DNA from: Streptomyces sp. Root431
GTDB lineage: Bacteria > Actinomycetota > Actinomycetes > Streptomycetales > Streptomycetaceae
Length of the DNA: 64,000 nt
Assembly (NCBI RefSeq): GCF_001426585.1
Contig: NZ_LMEI01000001.1
Coordinates: 186,944 to 250,943, forward strand
Direction: 5' to 3'
The notes beneath the pieces were generated by a model. The model was not told where the DNA came from. It made no database searches and saw only the letters and a list, made by a program, of their open reading frames with translations. Position numbers and translations under genes: made by a program. Positions 1-9,335 of this stretch are shown here, one piece after another. The first letter of the stretch is position 1. Each line of letters opens with the position of its first letter.

Positions 1-89
1 CGCATGCGCGGGTTGAGCGTAAGGTTGCGATTTGAACACATCCGAACGCATGGAGGACACCGCGGACACCGCCGGGCACCTCACAGGGG

Positions 90-103
90 TTACCCCTCGG
101 TAA
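90..103. promoter_or_regulatory. Inverted repeat upstream of aceE
   Basis: A perfect 5-bp inverted repeat TTACC-N4-GGTAA lies about 90 bp before the aceE start. It overlaps a second one, AGGGG-TTA-CCCCT, at 85-97. The spacing and symmetry suit a dimeric repressor or activator site. No regulator gene is adjacent, so the binding protein is unknown. This is inference from symmetry only. Confidence 0.35.
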
Positions 104-190
104 ATGTGACGTCTGGCGTCGACGGGGTACACGATGGACATCCCGACCACTTCGTGGCCCGTGGGCACCACCGAACAGCGAAGGAAGAGC

Positions 191-2923
191 GTGGCTCCCG
201 GATCCGATCGCAACCCGATCATCATTGGCGGCCTTCCCAGCCAGGTCCCGGATTTCGACCCGGAAGAGACCCAGGAATGGCTCGACTCCCTGGACGCGGC
301 CGTCGACGAGCGGGGCCGTGAGCGCGCCCGCTACCTCATGCTCCGCCTGATCGAGCGGGCGCGTGAGAAGCGCGTGGCCGTGCCCGAGATGCGCAGCACG
401 GACTACGTCAACACCATCGCGACCAAGGACGAGCCCTTCTTCCCCGGCAACGAGGAGATCGAGCGCAAGGTCCTCAACGCCACGCGGTGGAACGCGGCCG
501 TGATGGTCTCGCGCGCGCAGCGCCCGGGCATCGGCGTCGGCGGTCACATCGCCACGTTCGCCTCCTCGGCCTCGCTCTACGACGTCGGCTTCAACCACTT
601 CTTCCGCGGCAAGGACGAGGGCGACGGCGGCGACCAGATCTTCTTCCAGGGACACGCCTCCCCCGGCATCTACGCCCGCGCCTACCTCCTGGACCGGCTG
701 AACGACACTCAGCTCGACGGCTTCCGCCAGGAGAAGTCGAAGTTCCCGAACGGCCTTTCGTCGTACCCGCACCCCCGGCTGATGCCGGACTTCTGGGAGT
801 TCCCGACGGTGTCGATGGGCCTCGGCCCGCTCGGCGCGATCTACCAGGCGCGGATGAACCGCTACATGGAGGCGCGCGGCATCGCCGACACCTCCAAGTC
901 GCACGTCTGGGCGTTCCTCGGCGACGGCGAGATGGACGAGGTCGAGTCGGTCGGCCAGCTGTCCATCGCCGCCCGCGAGGGCCTGGACAACCTCACGTTC
1001 GTCGTCAACTGCAACCTCCAGCGGCTCGACGGCCCGGTGCGCGGCAACGGCAAGATCATCCAGGAGCTGGAGTCGATCTTCCGGGGCAACGGCTGGAACG
1101 TCATCAAGCTGATCTGGGACCGCTCCTGGGACCCGCTGCTCGCGCAGGACCGCGACGGCATCCTGGTCAACAAGTTCAACACCACCCCGGACGGCCAGTT
1201 CCAGACGTACGCGACGGAGACCGGCGCCTACATCCGCGACCACTTCTTCGGCGACGACCACCGGCTGCGGGCCATGGTCGAGGGCATGTCGGACAACCAG
1301 GTCCTGCACCTGGGCCGCGGCGGCCACGACCACAAGAAGATCTACGCGGCCTACGCGGCGGCGAAGGCGCACGCGGGCCAGCCGACCGTGATCCTCGCCC
1401 AGACCGTCAAGGGCTGGACGCTGGGCCCGAACTTCGAGGGCCGCAACGCGACCCACCAGATGAAGAAGCTGACGGTCGACGACCTCAAGCGCTTCCGCGA
1501 CCGGCTGCACATCCCGGTGACGGACCGGCAGTTGGAGGACGGCCTGCCGCCGTACTACCACCCGGGCCGGAACTCCGAGGAGATCCAGTACATGCACGAC
1601 CGGCGCAACGCGCTGGGCGGGTACGTGCCGACCCGTGTCGTGCGGGCGAAGCCGCTGGTCCTCCCGGACGACAAGACCTACGCGGCGGCCAAGAAGGGCT
1701 CGGGGCACCAGTCGATCGCCACCACGATGGCCTTCGTCCGCATCCTGAAGGACCTCATGCGGGACAAGGAGATCGGCAAGCGCTTCGTGCTGATCGCCCC
1801 CGACGAGTACCGCACCTTCGGCATGGACGCCTTCTTCCCGAGCGCCAAGATCTACAACCCGCTGGGGCAGCAGTACGAGGCGGTGGACCGCGAACTCCTC
1901 CTCGCCTACAAGGAGTCGCCGACCGGCCAGATGCTGCACGACGGCATCTCCGAGGCCGGCTGCACGGCCTCGCTGATCGCCGCGGGCTCGGCGTACGCCA
2001 CGCACGGCGAGCCGCTGATCCCGGTGTACGTCTTCTACTCGATGTTCGGTTTCCAGCGGACCGGCGACCAGTTCTGGCAGATGGCCGACCAGCTGGCGCG
2101 CGGCTTCGTGCTCGGCGCCACCGCCGGCCGCACGACGCTGACCGGTGAGGGCCTCCAGCACGCGGACGGCCACTCGCACCTGCTGGCCTCGACCAACCCG
2201 GCCTGCATCGCGTACGACCCGGCCTTCGGTTTCGAGATCGCGCACATCGTCAAGGACGGTCTGCGGCGGATGTACGGCCCGGCCGCCGAGGACGTCTTCT
2301 ACTACCTGACGGTCTACAACGAGCCGATCCAGCACCCGGCCGAGCCGGCGGACGTGGACGTCGAGGGCATCCTCGCCGGCATCCACCGCTTCAAGCCGGC
2401 CGAGGCCGGGTCGATCCCGGCGCAGATCATGGCCTCCGGTGTCGCCGTGCCGTGGGCGATCGAGGCGCAGCGGATCCTCGCCGAGGAATGGAACGTCCGG
2501 GCCGACGTCTGGTCCGCGACCTCGTGGACCGAGCTGCGCCGCGAGGCCGTGGCCGTCGAGGAGCACAACCTGCTCCACCCCGACGAGGAGCAGCTCGTCC
2601 CGTACGTGACGCGCAAGCTCCAGGGCGCCGAGGGTCCGTTCGTGGCGGTCTCGGACTGGATGCGTGCGGTCCCGGACCAGATCTCCCGCTGGGTGCCGGG
2701 CACGTACACCTCGCTGGGCGCGGACGGCTTCGGCTTCGCGGACACGCGGGGTGCGGCCCGCCGCTACTTCCACATCGACGCCCAGTCGGTCGTGCTCTCG
2801 GTGCTGACCGAGCTCGCCCGCGCGGGCAAGGTCGACCGGTCGGCCCTGAAGCAGGCCGTGGACCGCTACCAGCTGCTCGACGTGGCGGCCGCCGACCCGG
2901 GCGCCGCGGGCGGCGACGCCTGA
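191..2923 (+). CDS. aceE: Pyruvate dehydrogenase E1 component, homodimeric type
   Basis: Decarboxylates pyruvate with thiamine diphosphate and passes the acetyl group to the lipoyl domain of E2, feeding acetyl-CoA into the TCA cycle and fatty acid synthesis. The protein is about 910 aa, the usual length of the single-chain (E. coli-type) E1 of actinobacteria. The ThDP site is visible as GDGEMDE from about residue 244, followed by the conserved NCNLQ about 30 residues later. I chose GTG at 191 because GAAGGAAG stands just upstream and the protein then begins with the family N-terminus ([13 protein letters not shown]); an in-frame ATG at 134 would add 19 residues. It stands alone, with no E2 or E3 gene beside it, as is common in Streptomyces. 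A weak hairpin at 2971-2985 follows. Confidence 0.95.
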   Translation: MAPGSDRNPIIIGGLPSQVPDFDPEETQEWLDSLDAAVDERGRERARYLMLRLIERAREKRVAVPEMRSTDYVNTIATKDEPFFPGNEEIERKVLNATRWNAAVMVSRAQRPGIGVGGHIATFASSASLYDVGFNHFFRGKDEGDGGDQIFFQGHASPGIYARAYLLDRLNDTQLDGFRQEKSKFPNGLSSYPHPRLMPDFWEFPTVSMGLGPLGAIYQARMNRYMEARGIADTSKSHVWAFLGDGEMDEVESVGQLSIAAREGLDNLTFVVNCNLQRLDGPVRGNGKIIQELESIFRGNGWNVIKLIWDRSWDPLLAQDRDGILVNKFNTTPDGQFQTYATETGAYIRDHFFGDDHRLRAMVEGMSDNQVLHLGRGGHDHKKIYAAYAAAKAHAGQPTVILAQTVKGWTLGPNFEGRNATHQMKKLTVDDLKRFRDRLHIPVTDRQLEDGLPPYYHPGRNSEEIQYMHDRRNALGGYVPTRVVRAKPLVLPDDKTYAAAKKGSGHQSIATTMAFVRILKDLMRDKEIGKRFVLIAPDEYRTFGMDAFFPSAKIYNPLGQQYEAVDRELLLAYKESPTGQMLHDGISEAGCTASLIAAGSAYATHGEPLIPVYVFYSMFGFQRTGDQFWQMADQLARGFVLGATAGRTTLTGEGLQHADGHSHLLASTNPACIAYDPAFGFEIAHIVKDGLRRMYGPAAEDVFYYLTVYNEPIQHPAEPADVDVEGILAGIHRFKPAEAGSIPAQIMASGVAVPWAIEAQRILAEEWNVRADVWSATSWTELRREAVAVEEHNLLHPDEEQLVPYVTRKLQGAEGPFVAVSDWMRAVPDQISRWVPGTYTSLGADGFGFADTRGAARRYFHIDAQSVVLSVLTELARAGKVDRSALKQAVDRYQLLDVAAADPGAAGGDA

Positions 2924-3003
2924 GTCCGTAGCGCATAGCACCTGGTGAGGGGCGGTGGGGCCGACGGTCTCGCCGCCCTTCGGCGTTCTCTACGATGCCC
3001 GGC

Positions 3004-3774
3004 ATGAGGGATCGCTGGGAAGAGCGCACACAGGTGCCGCTGCTGGTGCTGGCCGTGGGGTTCGGCATCGCGTACGCCGTGCCGATCGTCGCCCCCGGCG
3101 CCGACCCGTGGGTGCACCGGCTGTGCACCCATGTCGAGTGGGCGGTGTGGGCCGCCTTCGCCCTGGACTACCTGGTCCGGCTCGCCATCGCCCCGGCCCG
3201 CTGGGCCTTCGTCCGCTCCCACCCCCTGGATCTGCTCGCGGTCCTGCTGCCGATGGTGCAGCCGCTGCGGCTGCTGCGGGTCGTCTCCACGCTCCTCCTC
3301 GTGGGCCGGCGGGCCCGGATGGCCCCGCAGATAACGCTCACCACCTATGTGGCGGGCGCGGTCGTCGGGCTGATGATGTTCGGCTCGCTGGCCGTGCTGC
3401 ACGTCGAACGGGACGCCCCGGACGGCAACATCAAGACGCTCGGGGACGCGGTCTGGTGGTCCTTCACCACGATGACGACGGTCGGCTACGGCGACCACGC
3501 CCCGACCACGGGTCTCGGCCGGGTCCTCGCGGTGGGGCTGATGCTCTCGGGCATCGCCCTGCTCGGTGTGGTCACCGCCAACATCGCGGCCTGGTTCATC
3601 TCCCGCTTCGACCGGGACGACGCGGTGGAGCGCCGGCAGACCGAGCTCCTGGAGGCGCTGACCCGGGAGGTGCGGGAGCTGCGCGCGGAGGTCGCCCGGC
3701 TGTCGCCGCCGGTGGAGGCGCCCGCGCCGGACGGGGCGCCGGACGTCCCCGCGCCTATCGCTCCCAGATCTTGA
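3004..3774 (+). CDS. Voltage-gated-like potassium channel
   Basis: Integral membrane K+ channel subunit of about 256 aa. Hydrophobic segments at roughly residues 12-30, 43-62 and 73-86 are followed by an Arg-containing segment (about 88-106), then a pore unit: helix 108-128, the selectivity filter TVGYGD near residue 160, and a last helix at about 172-192. A charged C-terminal stretch (about 200-222, heptad-like Leu spacing) is probably a coiled coil for tetramerisation, and a Pro-rich tail follows. The filter is canonical for K+. The S4-like segment has few positive charges, so voltage sensing is uncertain. I chose ATG 3004 because TACGAT lies 7 nt before it (leaderless arrangement); ATG 2995 is the alternative. 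The last 20 bp overlap the convergent gene downstream. Confidence 0.85.
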   Translation: MRDRWEERTQVPLLVLAVGFGIAYAVPIVAPGADPWVHRLCTHVEWAVWAAFALDYLVRLAIAPARWAFVRSHPLDLLAVLLPMVQPLRLLRVVSTLLLVGRRARMAPQITLTTYVAGAVVGLMMFGSLAVLHVERDAPDGNIKTLGDAVWWSFTTMTTVGYGDHAPTTGLGRVLAVGLMLSGIALLGVVTANIAAWFISRFDRDDAVERRQTELLEALTREVRELRAEVARLSPPVEAPAPDGAPDVPAPIAPRS

Positions 3775-4207
3775 ACGCTCTGACCTCGTACGGCGTCTGC
3801 GGCACCCAGGTCCCCCGCCCCGGGTAGGTCTCGAACTCCCCGGCCTCGGCGCACTCGGCGGACTGGTACGTCGTCACCGGCCGCCCCGTGCGGTTGGCGA
3901 GGGACTGGGCCGAGGCGCCCGACGGCAGGGCGACGCAGCTGTCGACGTCCGTCGTGGCCAGCTCGTGGGTCTGCGCCCGGCCCTTGAAGTCGGGCTTGGG
4001 CCAGAGGCAGAGCCGCCCGGGCCCACAGGCTCCGAGAGCGGTCCCGGACGGGCCGGCTGCCGCCGGGGCCACCGGGGCCACCGGGGCCGCCGGGGCTGCC
4101 GGGGCTGCCGGGGCTGCCGGGGCTGCCGCGAGGAGCCCGAGGAGCGCGATCAGTACGGCGGCGACTGCGGTAGGTGCCGCGACGGCGCGTGTGGTCTTCG
4201 TATACAT
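3755..4207 (-). CDS. Secreted I36-like (peptidase inhibitor family) protein
   Basis: Small exported protein of about 150 aa. A cleavable signal peptide (hydrophobic core around residues 10-27) is followed by a low-complexity Pro-Ala run and a compact domain of about 100 aa with four Cys (CGPGRLCLW, then DSC and ECAE) ending in an aromatic-rich KIWER tail. This Cys/Trp/Tyr pattern fits the peptidase inhibitor I36 / beta-gamma-crystallin-like exported proteins common in Streptomyces; real inhibitor activity cannot be read from sequence. I chose ATG 4207 because a GGGGG ribosome site stands about 8 nt upstream; a GTG at 4231 would add 8 residues. The tail overlaps the end of the convergent channel gene by 20 bp. 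Confidence 0.7.
   Translation of the reverse strand: MYTKTTRAVAAPTAVAAVLIALLGLLAAAPAAPAAPAAPAAPVAPVAPAAAGPSGTALGACGPGRLCLWPKPDFKGRAQTHELATTDVDSCVALPSGASAQSLANRTGRPVTTYQSAECAEAGEFETYPGRGTWVPQTPYEVRAFKIWER
4062..4128. repeat. 9-bp tandem repeat coding the Pro-Ala linker
   Basis: About seven copies of a 9-bp unit (GGGGCTGCC, with GGGGCCACC variants) in a row inside the I36-like gene. Translated, it gives the repeated Ala-Pro-Ala linker just after the signal peptide. Copy number is likely to vary between strains through slippage without breaking the frame. Confidence 0.7.
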
Positions 4208-4276
4208 GCTGATGAACCCCCGTTTGGTCACTCTCTGTAATCAAAAGCATGGCGGAGGTGACCCGGAGACGGAAGA

Positions 4277-4313
4277 GGGGCCGCCCCCGTTCATGCGAAC
4301 GGGTGACGGCCCC
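4277..4313 (-). terminator. Terminator after the DHA2 exporter gene
   Basis: Strong imperfect hairpin: GGGGCCG pairs with CGGCCCC and, inside it, CCGTTC with GAACGG around an ATGC loop. It lies 20 bp beyond the stop codon of the minus-strand exporter gene and before the next minus-strand gene, so it probably separates the two transcripts. Confidence 0.7.
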
Positions 4314-4333
4314 TTACGAGAAGGCGACGGACG

Positions 4334-5956
4334 TCAGATGTGACCGCCCATGCCGCCCGCCTCCGCGTTCGCGCCGCGCTTGGTGAGCGTGGCGACGAGG
4401 GCCGCGACGACCGCGACCCCGCCGGCGACGGTGAAGGCCAGGCCCATGCCGTCCAGGAAGGTGTCGTGGATGACCCCGGAGATCTTGTCGAAGAGGTCGG
4501 GGGTCATCCCCGGCGCCTTGGCCAGCTCCGGCGGGGCCATGCCGAACTCGGCGGCCTCCTCCAGCTGCGGGTTGACCGGGGCCGGGATGCCGGCCTCCTT
4601 CCAGTTGTCCGCGAAGGAACCGGCCACCTTGGAGGACATGACGGCACCGAGCACCGCCGTACCGAGCGCGCCGCCGACCTGCATGGCGGCCTGCTGGAGA
4701 CCGCCGGCGACGCCGGAGAGCTCCAGCGGGGCGTTGCCGACGATGACCTCGGTGGCGCCGACCATGACCGGGGCGAGGCCCAGGCCGAGCAGCGCGAACC
4801 AGAGGGACATCACCAGCGTGCCCGTTCCGGCCGAGAGCGTGATCATGCCGAACATCGCGACGGCCGTGCAGACCATGCCGCCGACGAGCGGGACCCGCGG
4901 GCCGAACTTGGTGATCAGGGCACCCGCCAGCGGCGAGGAGACGATCATCATCGCGGTCAGCGGAAGCAGGCGCAGACCGGCGTCGATCGGGCCGAGCCCC
5001 TTCACGCCCTGGAGGTAGAACGTCACGAAGAACAGGCCGCCCATGAAGGCGAAGGCCATGAGGACCATCAGCACCACGCCGGCCGAGAGCGGCACGGAAC
5101 GGAACATGCCCAGCGGGACGAGCGGCTCCTTGACCCGGGTCTCCCAGAAGGCGAAGACCAGGAAGAGCAGCAGGGCGCCGATCAGGCAGCCCCAGGTCTT
5201 GATGTCGCCCCAGCCCCAGTCCGCACCCGCCTGGATGATTCCCCAGATGAGCGAGCCCATCGCGCCGGAGAGCAGCAGGATGCCCACGATGTCGAAGGAG
5301 CGCGGCGCGTTCTCGGCGCGGTGGTCCGTGAGGATCACGAGACCGAGCACGAGCGCGATCACACCGACCGGCACGTTGATGAAGAAGACGGACTGCCAGC
5401 TGACGTGCTCGACGAGGAAGCCGCCGAGGATCGGGCCGCCGGCCGTCGAGGCGCCGATGACCATGCCCCAGATGCCGATCGCCATGTTCAGCTTCTCGGC
5501 GGGGAAGGTGGCGCGCAGCAGGCCGAGCGCCGCCGGCATGAGCAGGGCGCCGAAGACGCCCTGGAGGACACGGAAGGTGATCACGGCCCCGATGGAGTCG
5601 GAGAGGCCGATCGCCCCGGAGGCCGCGGCGAAGCCCGCGATGCCGATGAGGAAGGTCTGGCGGTGTCCGAAACGGTCACCGAGCTTGCCGGCGGTGATCA
5701 GGGCGACGGCGAGCGCGAGCAGGTAGCCGTTGGTGATCCACTGGAGCTGGCCCAGCGTGGCGCCGAGGTCGGCCTGGATGGCGGGGTTGGCGATGGCGAC
5801 GATGGTGCCGTCGAGCGCCACCATCATCACGCCCACGGCAACGGCGAACAGGGTCAGCCACGGGTGACCGCGCAGCCCCTTCGTCGGGATCGGAGCGGGT
5901 TCCCGGACGCTCCCCTGACCCTGCGGGGCCTTTTCCACGGTGGTCTGACTAGTCAT
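4334..5956 (-). CDS. MFS drug exporter, DHA2 (EmrB/QacA) family
   Basis: Predicted 14-helix proton-driven exporter of about 540 aa. Visible family marks are the motif D1-like acidic residue in helix 1 (VALDGTIVAIANPAI, about residue 48), the loop 2-3 motif GKLGDRFGHRQ (about 92-102), and motif C-like Gly/Pro residues in helix 5 (GPILGGFLVE). The N-terminal 30 residues and the C-terminal Gly-rich tail are cytosolic. Substrate is unknown; the family exports lipophilic cations and antibiotics. The divergent TetR gene 124 bp away is the obvious regulator. The ATG has no Shine-Dalgarno sequence; TAGCCT lies 6 nt upstream, so the mRNA is probably leaderless. Confidence 0.9.
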   Translation of the reverse strand: MTSQTTVEKAPQGQGSVREPAPIPTKGLRGHPWLTLFAVAVGVMMVALDGTIVAIANPAIQADLGATLGQLQWITNGYLLALAVALITAGKLGDRFGHRQTFLIGIAGFAAASGAIGLSDSIGAVITFRVLQGVFGALLMPAALGLLRATFPAEKLNMAIGIWGMVIGASTAGGPILGGFLVEHVSWQSVFFINVPVGVIALVLGLVILTDHRAENAPRSFDIVGILLLSGAMGSLIWGIIQAGADWGWGDIKTWGCLIGALLLFLVFAFWETRVKEPLVPLGMFRSVPLSAGVVLMVLMAFAFMGGLFFVTFYLQGVKGLGPIDAGLRLLPLTAMMIVSSPLAGALITKFGPRVPLVGGMVCTAVAMFGMITLSAGTGTLVMSLWFALLGLGLAPVMVGATEVIVGNAPLELSGVAGGLQQAAMQVGGALGTAVLGAVMSSKVAGSFADNWKEAGIPAPVNPQLEEAAEFGMAPPELAKAPGMTPDLFDKISGVIHDTFLDGMGLAFTVAGGVAVVAALVATLTKRGANAEAGGMGGHI

Positions 5957-5962
5957 GCGACG

Positions 5963-5992
5963 AGGCTAATGACAGTCACTGACAATTGACAA
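5963..5992 (-). promoter_or_regulatory. Exporter promoter with overlapping TGTCA repeats
   Basis: Reading the minus strand: TTGTCA (5987-5992), an 18-bp spacer and TAGCCT (5963-5968), then 6 nt to the exporter start. The spacer is built of repeated TGTCA/TGACA half-sites with the odd palindrome GTCAGTGAC in the middle. This is the position expected for a TetR operator that blocks RNA polymerase. A further imperfect repeat, CTGT-N10-ACAG, lies at 6014-6031, nearer the regulator. The promoter is read directly; assignment to the neighbouring TetR protein is inference. Confidence 0.55.
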
Positions 5993-6080
5993 AGCGATTC
6001 ACACGCCGGTAACTGTCACGTAGCTCACAGGTACCCTGACTCGGGCGAAACGCCTGAAATGACAGAGAAGAGGACCCGCG

Positions 6081-6737
6081 TTGACCGTGCCCGCCCCCGG
6101 CCTTCGTGAGCGGAAGAAGCAGCGCACGCGCGACGCGCTGATCCGGGTCGCCCTGGAGCTCTTCACCGAGCAGGGGTACGAGCGGACCACCGTCGACGAG
6201 ATCGTCGACGCCGTCGAGGTCTCCCAGCGGACCTTCTTCCGCTACTTCGCCTCCAAGGAGGAGGTCGCCTTCGCCGTCCAGCACATGGTGGAGGCGCTGT
6301 TCGTGACCGCCCTCGAACAGCGGCCGCCCGGCGAGGGACCCTTCGACGCCCTGCGCCACGCCGTCCTCAGCGCCTGGGACCACGCGGGCGAGGCGATCTC
6401 CGAGGCCGTCCCGATCGAGCTGTACCTGCGGACCTTCGAGATGATCGAGTCGACGCCCGCACTGCTCGCCGTCCACCTGCGCCGCTCGGCGGAGACGGAG
6501 GAGACGATCGCCCGGATCATCGCCGAGCGGGAGGGGCTCGACGTCGACGAGGACCCGCGCCCCCGGATCGCGGTGGCGGCGTTCAGCGGCGTCATGCGGG
6601 TGACCGGCCAGATGTGGGTCCGGGGCACGGACCAGAGCCTGGAGGCCATCCGCGCCCTCACCGAGCGGTACCTCGACCACCTCGGCCCGGCGCTCGCCCC
6701 GCACTGGCGGAACAGCGCGCCCGGCGACACCCCGTAA
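6081..6737 (+). CDS. TetR/AcrR family regulator beside the DHA2 exporter
   Basis: DNA-binding repressor of 218 aa. The N-terminal TetR helix-turn-helix covers about residues 8-55 (RDALIRVALELFTEQGYERTT, then QRTFFRYFASKEEV); the C-terminal two thirds is the ligand-binding helical domain, which does not reveal the ligand. TTG start, supported by AGAAGAGGA upstream. Divergent from the exporter, a classic ligand-induced efflux pair. Confidence 0.88.
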   Translation: MTVPAPGLRERKKQRTRDALIRVALELFTEQGYERTTVDEIVDAVEVSQRTFFRYFASKEEVAFAVQHMVEALFVTALEQRPPGEGPFDALRHAVLSAWDHAGEAISEAVPIELYLRTFEMIESTPALLAVHLRRSAETEETIARIIAEREGLDVDEDPRPRIAVAAFSGVMRVTGQMWVRGTDQSLEAIRALTERYLDHLGPALAPHWRNSAPGDTP

Positions 6738-6879
6738 CGTCCGAGCGAGACCGATCCAGGCCCGAGCCAGGCCCGATCCGGCCCGATCCGACGACACCCC
6801 GTAGGCGTCCCGTACCCCTCCGAAGTGCACGGCGGCACTCTTTGGGCCGGGCGCGTCCGCCCCCGTAGGGTGGCGCCCC

Positions 6880-8094
6880 GTGACCTCCGCCGATGCCTCG
6901 CCCGCCCTCGCAGTGACGCGCGCGCTCCTCGCGCTCGCCGTCGTGTTCGTGCTGCTCGCGATCACCGGGTGGACCACGATCCGGCACCACCCCGAGCCCG
7001 GACCGTCCCGCGCCGCCGCGCTCGCCGCGTGGGCGCGCGACCGGGTCGGCCACCGCCCGCTGCCCGACCCGGCGGCCACCCCGCCCCGTACGGTCGCCGC
7101 GTTCTTCTCCCGGCTCGGACCGACCGGCGGTCTCCGGCTCGCCGAGCGCCACCCGCTCGTCGTCGGCAATCTCAACGGCGCCCCCGTCGCCCTCCGTTAC
7201 CGCGCCAACCGGCTCACCCTCGGTCTCGCGCTCGCCGCCGAGCGGGACAGGCTCGACGACCCCCGGCTGTCCGCCGAGGGCCTGCACGAGGCGCGGCGCC
7301 GGGTCGACCGCTTCGCCTCCCTGATGCGGCCGGGCCGCCAGGTCCTCGCCTTCGACCCGACGGGCAAGGGGCGCGCGGCCGAGGTCCTCGGCGACCTGGC
7401 GCGGGCCGAGCGGGTCTCGGTGATCGTGCCCGGCGTCGACACGACCCTCCTCACCTTCCAGAAGACCCACGGCCGGTACGCGGCTCCCGCCGGCATGGCC
7501 CGGGCGCTGTACGCCGCCGAGCGGCGGGCCTCCCCCGACGCCCGGGTCGCCGTCATCGCCTGGGCCGACTACACCGCGCCTGCCGGGGTCGGCGTCGACG
7601 CGATGACCGGCCGGCTCGCCGCGAACGGCGCCGTCCGCCTCGTGGAGCTGACCTCGGCGCTGCCCGGGACCGCCCGGGTGGCGCTCTTCTGCCACAGCTA
7701 CGGCTCCGTCCTCTGCGGGCTCGCCGCACCCCGGCTGCCCGCGCGGGTGACGGATCTCGCCGTGGCCGGCAGCCCCGGCATGCGGGTGGAACGGGCGGCG
7801 GACCTCGCCACCCGGGCCCGGGTGTGGGCCATGCGGGACGCGGACGACTGGATCGCCGACGTGCCGCACGTGGAGGTGGGCGGGGTCGGGCACGGCGCGG
7901 ACCCGGTGGAACCGGAATTCGGCGCGCGGCTGCTCTCGGCGGACGGCGCGGTCGGCCACGGCGGCTATTTCGAGCCGGGGACGAAGAGCCTCGGCAACTT
8001 CGCCGCGATAGGCGTCGGGGCGTACCGGGACCTGGTCTGCGCACGTGCCGACAGCGCTTGCCACCACGGAATATCCGGTGCGGAAGGGTCCTGA
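6880..8094 (+). CDS. Membrane-anchored alpha/beta hydrolase (DUF1023-like)
   Basis: About 404 aa. One N-terminal transmembrane or uncleaved signal segment (about residues 13-33) anchors an extracellular hydrolase domain. The family core VIVPGVDTTL (about 182), the nucleophile elbow CHSYGS (about 270) and a late acidic/His region (DADDWIADVPHVE, then GHGGYF) fit the alpha/beta hydrolase group known as DUF1023. Note Cys in place of the first Gly of the usual GHSYGS elbow; the paralogue at 11742-12731 has the same change, so it is a subgroup feature rather than an error. Start GTG with TAGGGT 8 nt upstream (leaderless). Substrate unknown; an esterase or lipase role at the cell surface is inferred. 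Confidence 0.75.
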   Translation: MTSADASPALAVTRALLALAVVFVLLAITGWTTIRHHPEPGPSRAAALAAWARDRVGHRPLPDPAATPPRTVAAFFSRLGPTGGLRLAERHPLVVGNLNGAPVALRYRANRLTLGLALAAERDRLDDPRLSAEGLHEARRRVDRFASLMRPGRQVLAFDPTGKGRAAEVLGDLARAERVSVIVPGVDTTLLTFQKTHGRYAAPAGMARALYAAERRASPDARVAVIAWADYTAPAGVGVDAMTGRLAANGAVRLVELTSALPGTARVALFCHSYGSVLCGLAAPRLPARVTDLAVAGSPGMRVERAADLATRARVWAMRDADDWIADVPHVEVGGVGHGADPVEPEFGARLLSADGAVGHGGYFEPGTKSLGNFAAIGVGAYRDLVCARADSACHHGISGAEGS

Positions 8095-8168
8095 CGCGCG
8101 TAGATCACGGAATTTCCCGACCTTTCACAGGGGCGACGCACGGGCACGCGCCGCTTACGATGAGGCGT

Positions 8169-9083
8169 ATGGGTGATGTGCTGGCCGGAATTCATGCCAC
8201 CTGGGAGTTCGAGAGCGATGCCCTCGTCATCCGCTTCGAACGGGGGAACCGCAATACGCCGAAGCTCTTCGGCGCGCTTCGCGAGCGACGAGTGCCGCAC
8301 GAGGCGTTGGCGTCCGTGACGCTCACGCCCGGCAAGCGGGGCACCGTCGTGCTGCACGCCGTGCCCAGGCCCGGCGCCGATCCGCTGATGGAGGCGGCCG
8401 CGGGGCAGCTCAAGGAGACCTGCGATCCGTACCGCCTGGTGCTGCCGGCGGACCGGGAGACGCTCGCCGAGTACTACCGGGACGAGCTGCGGGCGCTGCT
8501 CCCCCGGGACGCGACGGACGGCGCGGACGGCTCCGCCGAAGGTGACGACGCGGCCTTGATGCCCACCGACGGTTTCCTGGTGGCCGCTCCCGCGGGACCG
8601 CTGTCCTTCAAGACGTACGACGGGAGGGCGAGCTTCGACGGGATGTCGGAGATCGCTTTCCGCTGGTCCTGGACGGGCGCGTCCTCGGAGAAGTGGAAGG
8701 CGGGCGACCAGACCTTCTCCGTACGGGAGCTGAGCGGCGTCGAGTGGCGCTCGCCGGAGATCCTCGACGGGTACCTGCGCCTGGTGCCGCGGGACGGTGC
8801 GCCCCGGCCCGCGCAGCCCGACCGGGACCCGGCCTCGGTCGTCTTCGGTCTCGGTCTCGGTCCGGTGCACGAGTCCCTCCCCTTCGCGGCGGCGGTCCTC
8901 GCGGCCATCCGGGGCAAGGACCGCGCGCCCGTCGCCGTCCCGGCCGGCGCCCCCGACGCGGCGCGCCGCGACCCCGGGGCGGTCGCGGACCGGATCCGGC
9001 ACCTGGGCGACCTGCACCGGGCGGGGCTCGTGACGGACGAGGAGTTCTCGGCGAAGAAGGCCGAACTGCTCGCGGAGCTCTGA
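8169..9083 (+). CDS. DUF4429 / SHOCT domain protein
   Basis: Soluble protein of about 304 aa of unknown function. It holds two related beta-rich DUF4429-type halves (about residues 1-100, starting GIHATWEFESDALVIRFERG, and about 130-245, starting with SFKTYDGRASF) and ends in a SHOCT motif (about 270-304: IRHLGDLHRAGLVTDEEFSAKK), a short helical pair found at the ends of many bacterial proteins and thought to mediate oligomerisation. ATG 8169 is preceded by TACGAT at 7 nt (leaderless); ATG 8160 is possible. The gene end has spawned a run of tandem repeats downstream. Confidence 0.7.
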   Translation: MGDVLAGIHATWEFESDALVIRFERGNRNTPKLFGALRERRVPHEALASVTLTPGKRGTVVLHAVPRPGADPLMEAAAGQLKETCDPYRLVLPADRETLAEYYRDELRALLPRDATDGADGSAEGDDAALMPTDGFLVAAPAGPLSFKTYDGRASFDGMSEIAFRWSWTGASSEKWKAGDQTFSVRELSGVEWRSPEILDGYLRLVPRDGAPRPAQPDRDPASVVFGLGLGPVHESLPFAAAVLAAIRGKDRAPVAVPAGAPDAARRDPGAVADRIRHLGDLHRAGLVTDEEFSAKKAELLAEL

Positions 9084-9216
9084 GGGCACGGAGCTCCTGG
9101 GGCGCGGAACTCCGTGCTCCGAGGGCGCGGAGCTCCTGGGGCGCGAGCTCTGAGCGCACGGAGCTCTGAGCGCACGGAGCCCTGAGGGCACGGAGCTCCG
9201 AGGGCGCCGGACCCGC
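9072..9216. repeat. Degenerate minisatellite downstream of the DUF4429 gene
   Basis: Seven or eight degenerate copies of a 16-18 bp unit resembling CTGAGGGCACGGAGCTC. The first copy is the very end of the DUF4429 coding region (GCGGAGCTCTGA, including the stop codon), so the array seems to have grown out of the gene's 3' end. Together with 9217-9335 it fills the 252 bp before the kinase gene; the GAGCTC palindromes could form hairpins and may end transcription. No coding potential is apparent. Confidence 0.6.
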
Positions 9217-9260
9217 CCCGGCCCCACCCCTCACCAGGCCCGATGCCGTACGGACGTCAT

Positions 9261-9299
9261 ACCCCGGTATCGGGTCGCGGCCCCCTCCCCGGTATGACG
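9261..9299. promoter_or_regulatory. Two-part regulatory element upstream of the NarL-type kinase gene
   Basis: ACCCCGGTATC at 9261-9271 and CCCCGGTATGACG at 9287-9299, start-to-start distance 26 bp. The outer parts form an inverted repeat, GTCATACC (9257-9264) with GGTATGAC (9291-9298). The same two parts with the same 26-bp offset recur at 11630-11668 before the hydrolase-acyltransferase operon. This suggests that one factor, most simply the response regulator encoded at 10783-11463, controls both. Confidence 0.55.
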
Positions 9300-9335
9300 C
9301 CCGGGGCCACGGCGGCTGCCTACCCTGGGCGGGTC

